Assembly (NCBI GenBank): GCA_009705165.1
Contig: WLCU01000084.1
Coordinates: forward strand, 1-5,028
Source: Actinomycetota bacterium
Lineage (GTDB): Bacteria > Actinomycetota > Actinomycetes > Nanopelagicales > Nanopelagicaceae
Length of the DNA: 5,028 bases
Direction of reading: 5' to 3'
How positions within the stretch are numbered: position 1 is the first letter of the stretch; every line of letters starts with the position of its first letter. Below are positions 1 through 5,028 of this stretch, piece after piece. The notes beneath the pieces were generated by a model. It saw only the letters and a program-made list of their open reading frames with translations. It ran no database searches and had not been told where the DNA came from. The position numbers and the translations under genes were made by a program.

Positions 1-864
1 ATCATCGGATAATGTTCCGGCGCGAATATTATTTAAACCAACGCGGGCTTCGGCAGACAACATGCGCATTGTGATTTCAGATTTAGACATTTCAAGTGAG
101 AAGATCACTGAAGTTTGACCCTCATGAATCGATGCGTGACGTGCAATATCAAGACCAAGCGTTGACTTACCGACTGCAGGACGCGCAGCCAAAATAATCA
201 TGTTGCCAGGATGTAGACCATGAGTTAATGCATCAAGATCTTTAAATCCAGTCTTAACACCTTCAACGCCAACGCCTTTTGAAATTGCTTCAATCTCATC
301 TAGAGCTTGTGGCAATAACGTAGAAAGTTGTACGTAATCTTCTGATGCACGACGTTCGGTAACTGCGTAAACCTCGGCCTGTGCTTGGTCGACCATGTCA
401 TCGACTTCACCTTCGGATGTATAACCGAGTTGAACAATTTTTGTTCCGGCTTCAACTAAGCGGCGCATGATTGCATGTTCGCGAACAATCTTTGCGTAAT
501 AGCCAGCGTTAGCTGCAGTAGGAACAGATGAAATTAAAGTGTGCAGATATGGTGCACCACCAGCGCGTGCAATATCTCCGCGCTTGCTTAACTCAGATGA
601 AACAGTGACAGCGTCAACAGGTTCGCCGCGACCATAGAGATCAATAATTGCATCGTAAATTAATTCGTGAGCAGGGCGATAAAAATCGCGATCGCGAATT
701 ACTTCGATGACATCTGCAATTGCATCTTTTGATAACAACATTCCGCCGAGAACGGATTGTTCTGCAATTAAATCCTGTGGTGGGGTGCGCTCGAACTCGG
801 CGCCAACAGAGTTAATGTTGGGATCTCTAGTTGGGCGATTATTAGGAAGTTCGGCGATGCTCAC
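1..864 (-). CDS. dnaB: Replicative DNA helicase DnaB, N-terminal part (partial, cut by the left edge)
   Basis: DnaB is the hexameric 5'-3' helicase that unwinds DNA ahead of the replisome and works with primase DnaG. The 288 visible codons cover the N-terminal domain (about residues 28-130, opening with DLIAEQSVLGGML), the linker helix (about 150-195) and the start of the RecA-like ATPase domain. The Walker A motif AARPAVGKST lies at 226-235 with Lys233; alanine at the first position is normal for DnaB. FSLEMS at 255-260 holds the conserved glutamate Glu258. Walker B and the DNA-binding loops lie outside the window. Family members are about 450 residues, so roughly 60% is present. The GTG start is supported by a GGGAGG site 8 bases upstream. 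No intein interrupts Walker A, a site used by inteins in some mycobacterial DnaB proteins. Identity is very secure; the gene is truncated only by the window edge. Confidence 0.97.
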   Translation of the reverse strand, partial: MSIAELPNNRPTRDPNINSVGAEFERTPPQDLIAEQSVLGGMLLSKDAIADVIEVIRDRDFYRPAHELIYDAIIDLYGRGEPVDAVTVSSELSKRGDIARAGGAPYLHTLISSVPTAANAGYYAKIVREHAIMRRLVEAGTKIVQLGYTSEGEVDDMVDQAQAEVYAVTERRASEDYVQLSTLLPQALDEIEAISKGVGVEGVKTGFKDLDALTHGLHPGNMIILAARPAVGKSTLGLDIARHASIHEGQTSVIFSLEMSKSEITMRMLSAEARVGLNNIRAGTLSDD

Positions 865-872
865 GCGTATAA

Positions 873-878
873 CCTCCC
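873..878 (-). promoter_or_regulatory. Ribosome binding site of dnaB
   Basis: On the minus strand GGGAGG is followed by 8 bases and then the GTG start at 864-862. This fixes the start codon: the nearby ATG at 880-878 is out of frame and overlaps the site. It is the only strong Shine-Dalgarno sequence seen in the window. I could not identify a convincing dnaB promoter; TAAGTT (914-909, minus) resembles a -10 element but has no matching -35. Confidence 0.8.
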
Positions 879-901
879 ATTAGCTACTGACATTTGACCT
901 G

Positions 902-1037
902 TGTGCGTAACTTAGGCGGGCGGCCCTATCGCAGGCGAGTGAGAGCAGTGGGTGATGGGGATAAAGCTGTGGGTAACTCGGTGGATAAGCGTGTTTTCCT
1001 GTGCACAAAGCGGTGGATGAATTGTGCGTAACTAGGC
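902..1037 (+). repeat. Pair of short direct repeats flanking the DnaA-box-like cluster
   Basis: TGTGCGTAACTTAGGC at 902-917 recurs as TGTGCGTAACTAGGC at 1023-1037, identical but for one missing T. The two copies are about 105 bp apart and bracket most of the DnaA-box-like 9-mers. Each copy begins with a two-mismatch DnaA-like 9-mer, but the identity runs on 6 bases past it, so it is not explained by that motif alone. It may be a second protein-binding site or a remnant of local duplication. Confidence 0.5.
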
Positions 1038-1104
1038 AGAAACTACTGCCGCTGGGAAAAAGCGCAGGTCAGGGGCGAGCTTTCTTACCGAGGGGTGTGC
1101 ACAA
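902..1104 (+). promoter_or_regulatory. Cluster of DnaA-box-like 9-mers upstream of dnaB
   Basis: The 271-bp gap between the oxidoreductase stop and dnaB has no gene but many copies, all in the same orientation, of a motif close to TGTGGATAA (complement of the DnaA box TTATCCACA). One-mismatch copies lie at 956-964 (TGGGGATAA), 968-976 (TGTGGGTAA) and 980-988 (GGTGGATAA), exactly 12 bp apart. TGTGCACAA at 1000-1008 and 1096-1104 is one mismatch from the complement of TTGTCCACA, the box favoured by high-GC actinobacteria. Two-mismatch copies lie at 902-910, 1012-1020 and 1023-1031. None is perfect. DnaA binding here could control dnaB, titrate DnaA or belong to an origin. The motif matches are seen directly; the function is inferred. 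Confidence 0.5.
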
Positions 1105-1135
1105 AACAATTTTGGGGAATCTTACATTTTGGGAT

Positions 1136-3586
1136 TTAAGCTTTTATGCGCTCATTCGTTGGATCAAATAACGGTTCAGCGCAGATTGTTCCTGCGCGCC
1201 ACGTTCCAAAAAACTCTACATCTACCTGTGTTCCAACATCAGAGTTGTGGATGGGTAGATAGGCATAAGCAATAGCTTTTTTGATTGTGTAGCCCTGACC
1301 GCCAGATTTAATACGCCCAACAATTTTTCCATCGATTCGTATTGGTTCAGAACCAAATGGAACACAAGTGATGTCATCAAAAACTATGGCCACAAGTTTG
1401 CGCTTGGGATTAGCTTGAGCGGCAAGTGCTGCTGCTTTACCGTGAAAGTTTTCTTTTTTAAGTGAAACTGCAAAGCCAACTCCGGCTTCGAATGGATTGG
1501 TTTCGGTATTAATTTCTCCGGCCCATGCGCGATAACCTTTTTCAAGGCGCAGTGATTCGATTGCTCGATAACCACAGGCTTTAATGCCATGAGATTTTCC
1601 CGCCGCCATTAATTTTGTCCAAAGCTCTAAGGCATCAGCAACATCTGCATAGAGTTCCCAGCCAAGTTCTCCAACATATGTCAATCTGGTTGCACGCACC
1701 TTTATGCCATCTACAGTTATTTCTTTGGAGGTCATAAATGGAAAAGCTGCATGAGAAAGATCGGTATCGGTCAGGGTTTGCAAAATAGTTCTAGATTTTG
1801 GTCCCATGATTCCAAAACAGGAAAGCTCGCGAGTGATGTTAGTAATTTCAACATCATTGAATGAGTGTTCTCTGCGCATCTTTTCTAACCAACCGAAATC
1901 ATGAACCGCAAATGCTGTGCCGGTCACGATTAAGAATTCGTTTTCACCAGTTTGTGTAACGGTGTAATCAGATTCGATTCCAGCTTTTGAATTAAGGGCT
2001 TGTGTGTATGTTGTTTTTCCAACACCTTTCACAACATTGTTCGCACAAACATAATTAAGGAATTCTGCAGCTCGTGCACCGTTTACACGTGCCTTAGCAA
2101 ATGATGATTCATCAAATAGACCTGCGTTATTTCGCGTTGCATGGTGTTCTACTTGAACTGCGTTCGACCAGTGATTTCCTAGCCAATCTTTAGGGCGCAA
2201 AGCATCGTTACCAATGTTTGAGGCATAGAAATTAACGCGCTCCCATGAAGCTTTTTCGCCGAAAATCGCACCATTAGCTTTATGCCACTCATATACCGGT
2301 GACATGAATTTTGGACGCGCAGATTTTCGTTCTTCACCTGGGTAATGGATGTCGTAATACTCTTCATAGTTTTCAGTAATACGTTGCAAAGTAAAATCAG
2401 GTGATTCATAGGATGCACCAAAACGTTTGATATCCATGTGCCACAGATCCATAGTTGGTTCACCGGCAACAATCCATTCGGCAACAACTTTTCCGATTCC
2501 GCCAGCGCCAGCGATTCCATGTGCGCAAAAACCTGCAGCAACATAGAAACCACCAACTGAAGTTTCACCTAAGCAGAACTCGTTATCGGGTGTGAAACCT
2601 TCAGGGCCATTAATAAAACTCTTAATTCCAACTTCGCTCATCTTGGGAACACGTTTTTGTGAAGCTTCTGCAATATCTACAAAGCGATCCCAGTCTTCGG
2701 CTAACAAGGTGTTATTAAAGTTTGCTGGGATGTCATCGATATTGTTGTAGTCGGCAGACCAAGCTTTGGATGTGCGTTCGTATCCGCCCATCAGTAATCC
2801 AGAGACTTCTTGACGGAAGTAAATTAAATTGTCGGGGTCTCGTAGTGATGGCAAAAACGCAGCATCTTGTGGCATGAAGTTTTCTGTAATCAAATACTGG
2901 TGACTCATGGGAACTATCGGGACGCGGACATTAACCATGCGTGCAATCTGTGGTGCATACATTCCGCCACAGTTAACAACGATTTCGCATTCGATTTCAC
3001 CTTTGTCGGTGACAACACTGCTAACGCGACCATTAGTTGTTTTGATTTCCAATACACGCGTATGCGTAAAAATCTGCACACCTTGTTTTCGCGCACCAGC
3101 TGCAAGTGCCATCGCAAGTTGTGATGGATCTACTTGACCATCAGATGCCATGTAACACGCACCGACTACGCCATCTAAATCAATGAGCGGAAAAAGATTC
3201 TGCGCTTCTTGCGGTGAAATCTCATGTAAATCCAGACCAAAGGTTTTAGCCCAACCAATCTGGCGCCTGATTTCCTGCATTCGCTCAGGTGTTGAGGCTA
3301 ATTTGATGCTTCCGCATTCGCGCCAACTAGGTGGCGTATCGCTTTGTTGCAGTTTTCTATAGAGATCAACTGAGTGCATATTCATCAAAGTCAACGTTGG
3401 ATCTGCGCGTAGCTGACCAACTAAACCAGCGCTGTGAAAAGTAGAGCCACTGGTGAGTTCATTTCGATCTAACAGGATTACATCTTTTTCGCCGAGTTCG
3501 GCCAAATGATAAGCGACGGAAGTTCCGCCTACGCCTCCACCAATAATGATGATTTTTGCTCTGGTTGGGACTACTGACACGGCCAC
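1136..3586 (-). CDS. Dimethylglycine/sarcosine dehydrogenase-family FAD oxidoreductase with GcvT-type folate domain
   Basis: This family oxidatively demethylates N-methyl amino acids such as dimethylglycine or sarcosine; the methyl carbon goes to tetrahydrofolate as 5,10-methylene-THF. The protein is probably cytosolic, as no signal peptide or membrane segment is seen. The 816 residues match the family's usual 800-860. The FAD (DAO) domain spans about 11-372, with the dinucleotide motif GGGVGG at 16-21, Asp40 ending strand 2, and GSTFHSAGL at 47-55, whose His51 matches the histidine that carries covalent FAD in relatives. PMSHQY (226-231) offers His229 as a probable active-site residue. A central domain spans about 375-430. 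The GcvT folate domain covers about 432-710, with GIESDYTV (536-543; Asp540 in the place of the conserved folate-site aspartate), GELGWELY (639-646) and LRLEKGYRAW (679-688). The C-terminal barrel spans about 725-805. The GTG start at 3586 lies 10 residues before the Rossmann strand and has no Shine-Dalgarno. The exact substrate cannot be read from sequence. Confidence 0.9.
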   Translation of the reverse strand: MAVSVVPTRAKIIIIGGGVGGTSVAYHLAELGEKDVILLDRNELTSGSTFHSAGLVGQLRADPTLTLMNMHSVDLYRKLQQSDTPPSWRECGSIKLASTPERMQEIRRQIGWAKTFGLDLHEISPQEAQNLFPLIDLDGVVGACYMASDGQVDPSQLAMALAAGARKQGVQIFTHTRVLEIKTTNGRVSSVVTDKGEIECEIVVNCGGMYAPQIARMVNVRVPIVPMSHQYLITENFMPQDAAFLPSLRDPDNLIYFRQEVSGLLMGGYERTSKAWSADYNNIDDIPANFNNTLLAEDWDRFVDIAEASQKRVPKMSEVGIKSFINGPEGFTPDNEFCLGETSVGGFYVAAGFCAHGIAGAGGIGKVVAEWIVAGEPTMDLWHMDIKRFGASYESPDFTLQRITENYEEYYDIHYPGEERKSARPKFMSPVYEWHKANGAIFGEKASWERVNFYASNIGNDALRPKDWLGNHWSNAVQVEHHATRNNAGLFDESSFAKARVNGARAAEFLNYVCANNVVKGVGKTTYTQALNSKAGIESDYTVTQTGENEFLIVTGTAFAVHDFGWLEKMRREHSFNDVEITNITRELSCFGIMGPKSRTILQTLTDTDLSHAAFPFMTSKEITVDGIKVRATRLTYVGELGWELYADVADALELWTKLMAAGKSHGIKACGYRAIESLRLEKGYRAWAGEINTETNPFEAGVGFAVSLKKENFHGKAAALAAQANPKRKLVAIVFDDITCVPFGSEPIRIDGKIVGRIKSGGQGYTIKKAIAYAYLPIHNSDVGTQVDVEFFGTWRAGTICAEPLFDPTNERIKA

Positions 3587-3602
3587 TTAGAAAATGTATC
3601 CT
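3574..3602 (+). promoter_or_regulatory. Candidate sigma-70-type promoter of the phosphotransferase gene, leaderless
   Basis: CTGACA at 3574-3579 differs by one base from the -35 consensus TTGACA. A 17-bp spacer leads to TATCCT at 3597-3602, a good TANNNT -10. Six bases later comes the in-frame GTG at 3609, where transcription would be expected to start. The -35 lies inside the first codons of the divergent oxidoreductase gene. Spacing and motifs together make this the best promoter in the window, though it is read by eye only. Confidence 0.55.
3593..3598 (-). promoter_or_regulatory. Candidate -10 element for the oxidoreductase, leaderless arrangement
   Basis: Minus-strand TACATT (3598-3593) fits the TANNNT form of actinobacterial -10 elements. 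It is followed by 6 bases and then the GTG start at 3586, so transcription would begin at or next to the start codon. This fits the lack of a Shine-Dalgarno. No good -35 is seen 16-18 bp upstream, which lowers confidence. The element overlaps the -10 of the opposite promoter at 3597-3598. Confidence 0.4.
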
Positions 3603-3608
3603 GAATGC

Positions 3609-4523
3609 GTGCCGGCCGATAGTGTTTTAGAGCAGGAATTTTCTCAACTCTTTAACAAGGTTCCCCTGCTTGAAAATCGAACCTCGATTAAAGAACTCTC
3701 GGGCGGATTAACCAATAGAAACTTTCTTATCCAAACACCAGTTGATAAATATGTGGCCCGAGTCTCAAGTAACTCCTCATCTTTGTTATCAATCGATCGC
3801 GGTTCAGAGTATATAAATTCAACCATCGCTGGCAATGGCGGCGTTGGTGCCAAAGTTTTAGATTATCTACCCGGTGAAGGCCTGTTGTTAATTTCTTATA
3901 TCAGTGGCAAAACTTTTGGTGCCGAAGATGTTGGTGCAAATTTGCCGCGCATCGCAACTAGTCTGCAAAATCTGCACGCGCTCGAAGCTTTTGATCATGA
4001 ATTCAATATGTTTAATACACAAAAGAATTACTTAAAGATTGTGCAAGAGCAGGGCTTTAGGGTTCCAGATGGATATTTAGATTTCGAACCTATGGTTGCC
4101 CAGATTAGAAAAGCCTTTGAAGTTCTATTTGAAGGGCTTGTGCCTTGTAATAATGATTTGCTTCCGGGAAATTTCATAGACGATGGTCAAAAGATCTGGT
4201 TGATTGATTATGAATACTCAGGAAATAACGATGCCTGCTTTGAGATTGGCAACGTGTGGGCTGAGGCTTTCTTGCCGATTGAAGCGCTCGAAGCGTTGGT
4301 CAATGCTTATTACGGCGGTTATCGTCCAGACAAAGTTGCGCGTGCCTGGTTATGGGCGTTGATGGCAAAGTATGGATGGACGTTGTGGGCTTCGATTCAA
4401 AATTCGGTAAGTGATATTGAATTTGATTTCTGGGAATGGGGAATGTCGAAATACGATTTAGCGCGTAGTGAATTTACTAGTGAATACTTTAAGAAAGCTT
4501 TGGTTGCGGTAACTACAAAGTAA
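3609..4523 (+). CDS. Choline/ethanolamine kinase-like phosphotransferase (APH-fold)
   Basis: The predicted protein (304 residues from GTG 3609) is a small-molecule kinase of the choline kinase/LicA and aminoglycoside phosphotransferase fold, probably transferring ATP phosphate to an amino alcohol such as choline or ethanolamine; the substrate is not established. Numbered from this GTG, GGLTNRN at 32-38 is the nucleotide-loop signature of the family, YVARVS (48-53) holds the strand where the ATP-binding basic residue sits, and LLISYISG (93-100) is the hinge. The catalytic loop reads NNDLLPGN at 181-188, with Asp183 as catalytic base and Asn188 as metal ligand. IDYEYSG (199-205) supplies the metal-binding Asp200. 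The loop's first position is Asn181 where relatives usually have His. An upstream in-frame ATG at 3594 would give 309 residues, but it lies inside the predicted promoter and has no Shine-Dalgarno, so GTG 3609 is preferred. It is divergent from the oxidoreductase, which suggests related metabolism. Confidence 0.82.
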   Translation: MPADSVLEQEFSQLFNKVPLLENRTSIKELSGGLTNRNFLIQTPVDKYVARVSSNSSSLLSIDRGSEYINSTIAGNGGVGAKVLDYLPGEGLLLISYISGKTFGAEDVGANLPRIATSLQNLHALEAFDHEFNMFNTQKNYLKIVQEQGFRVPDGYLDFEPMVAQIRKAFEVLFEGLVPCNNDLLPGNFIDDGQKIWLIDYEYSGNNDACFEIGNVWAEAFLPIEALEALVNAYYGGYRPDKVARAWLWALMAKYGWTLWASIQNSVSDIEFDFWEWGMSKYDLARSEFTSEYFKKALVAVTTK

Positions 4524-4530
4524 TTACAAA

Positions 4531-4559
4531 TAAAAAAGCCCGCCGCATTAGCGACGGGC
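4531..4559 (-). terminator. Rho-independent terminator of the rplI transcript
   Basis: Read on the minus strand, GCCCGTCGC (4559-4551), loop TAAT and GCGGCGGGC (4546-4538) form a 9-bp stem with one G-U wobble, followed by six Ts (4537-4532). It lies 18 bases past the rplI stop, so it should end the ribosomal protein transcript. On the plus strand the wobble becomes a C-A mismatch and the following T-run (TTCCTAATTTTT) is broken, so it would act more weakly for the phosphotransferase gene, whose stop lies 14 bases before the stem. Confidence 0.85.
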
Positions 4560-4577
4560 CTTCCTAATTTTTATAGA

Positions 4578-5024
4578 TTATTCGGCAACTACTGAAACAG
4601 TAATCTTTGCAACGATGTTGTGGCCTAGTGAGACCTTCACTTCGTGGTTACCAGTTTTCTTGATATGTCCGGCAGTCTTAATTGAGTGACGGTCGATATC
4701 TAGACCAACTGATGCCTTGATTGCTGCGGCAACATCTTTATCTGTTACTGAACCAAAGAGTGCGCCCTTAGCGCCAACCTTTGCCTTTGCAACAACTGAT
4801 GCTGACTCAAGCTTTGCCTTGATCTCTTTAGCGTGGTCGATATCGCGGACTTCGCGAGCTGTACGCGCACGGCGAATGCTCTGAATCTGCTTTTCTCCAC
4901 CAAGTGACCATGCAATTGCATTTCCGCGTGGCAACAAGAAGTTGCGAGCGAATCCATCTTTAACAGTTACAACATCTCCTGCAGTGCCTAGGCCTGCAAC
5001 TTCACGAGTAAGGATTAGTTTCAT
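4578..5024 (-). CDS. rplI: 50S ribosomal protein L9
   Basis: L9 binds 23S rRNA at the base of the L1 stalk with its N-terminal domain and reaches out from the ribosome through a long helix; it helps keep the reading frame. The 148 residues are full length for the family. Residues 13-40 match the L9 family signature throughout: Gly13, Gly16, Val21, GF at 24-25, NFL at 28-30, Gly34, Ala36 and Ser40. The connecting helix, rich in Lys, Arg, Glu and Ala, runs from about 41 to 75, and the C-terminal domain (about 80-148) contains GALFGSVTDKDVA. The ATG at 5024 is the universal MKLIL-type start; only 4 bases lie upstream, so its ribosome binding site is outside the window. In actinobacteria rplI usually ends an rpsF-ssb-rpsR-rplI operon, and the terminator just downstream agrees with that. 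Confidence 0.98.
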   Translation of the reverse strand: MKLILTREVAGLGTAGDVVTVKDGFARNFLLPRGNAIAWSLGGEKQIQSIRRARTAREVRDIDHAKEIKAKLESASVVAKAKVGAKGALFGSVTDKDVAAAIKASVGLDIDRHSIKTAGHIKKTGNHEVKVSLGHNIVAKITVSVVAE

Positions 5025-5028
5025 TGTC

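Noticed and set aside
160..200. Possible intein in the DnaB Walker A motif
   Set aside because: Some actinobacterial DnaB proteins carry inteins here, but the motif reads through without interruption from AARPAVGKST into LGLDIARH.
951..1022. Short plus-strand frame starting GTG-ATG in the intergenic region (about 22 codons)
   Set aside because: It has no convincing ribosome binding site and lies entirely in the repeated 9-mer array, which explains its composition better.
865..1135. Calling the dnaB upstream region the chromosomal oriC
   Set aside because: The boxes are all imperfect, the array core is fairly GC-rich, and dnaA and dnaN are not in view. It is reported only as a DnaA-box-like cluster.
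1384..2568. Minus-strand open frames of 68 and 129 codons (1384-1590 and 2179-2568)
   Set aside because: They are out-of-frame shadows of the oxidoreductase, and their sequence is low in recognisable protein features.
2914..3117. Minus-strand open frame of 67 codons
   Set aside because: It is an alternate frame within the FAD domain of the oxidoreductase and shows no motif.
2867..3137. Two plus-strand open frames of 85 and 76 codons
   Set aside because: They overlap each other and lie antisense to the well-supported FAD domain of the oxidoreductase; they show no domain motif and no ribosome binding site was recognised.
3644..3853. Minus-strand open frame of 69 codons
   Set aside because: It is antisense to the N-terminal part of the phosphotransferase, whose GGLTNRN motif is encoded there.
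4745..4957. Minus-strand open frame of 70 codons
   Set aside because: It is an out-of-frame shadow of rplI.

Overview
The window looks like chromosomal DNA of a moderate-to-low-GC actinobacterium. The DnaB N-terminal half and Walker A region read like actinobacterial DnaB, rplI and dnaB lie close together on the same strand as in many Actinomycetota, GTG starts are frequent, and two genes have leaderless-type start regions. By eye the base composition is well below that of Streptomyces or Mycobacterium. A streamlined freshwater lineage of the acI/Nanopelagicales kind would fit, but that is inference.

Layout: (1) bases 1-864, minus strand, the N-terminal 288 codons of the replicative helicase DnaB, running off the left edge and preceded by a clear Shine-Dalgarno site. 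(2) Bases 865-1135, a 271-bp non-coding stretch with a cluster of co-oriented DnaA-box-like 9-mers, several at 12-bp pitch. (3) Bases 1136-3586, minus strand, an 816-residue flavoprotein fused to a folate-binding GcvT-type half, of the dimethylglycine/sarcosine dehydrogenase family. (4) Bases 3587-3608, a very compact divergent start region with two overlapping -10 elements, both placed for leaderless transcripts. (5) Bases 3609-4523, plus strand, a choline/ethanolamine-kinase-like phosphotransferase. (6) Bases 4531-4559, a hairpin terminator that works best for the minus strand. (7) Bases 4578-5024, minus strand, complete ribosomal protein L9, starting 4 bases from the right edge.

The oxidoreductase and the kinase-like gene form a divergent pair inserted between rplI and dnaB. 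The pair probably serves metabolism of N-methylated amines or amino alcohols: the flavoprotein would remove a methyl group and pass it to tetrahydrofolate, and the kinase would phosphorylate a small alcohol or amine. The link between the two is inferred from position and family only. I see no CRISPR array, transposon, tRNA or rRNA. No clearly new multi-gene system is visible; the most interesting signals are the DnaA-box-like array and the overlapping divergent leaderless promoters.
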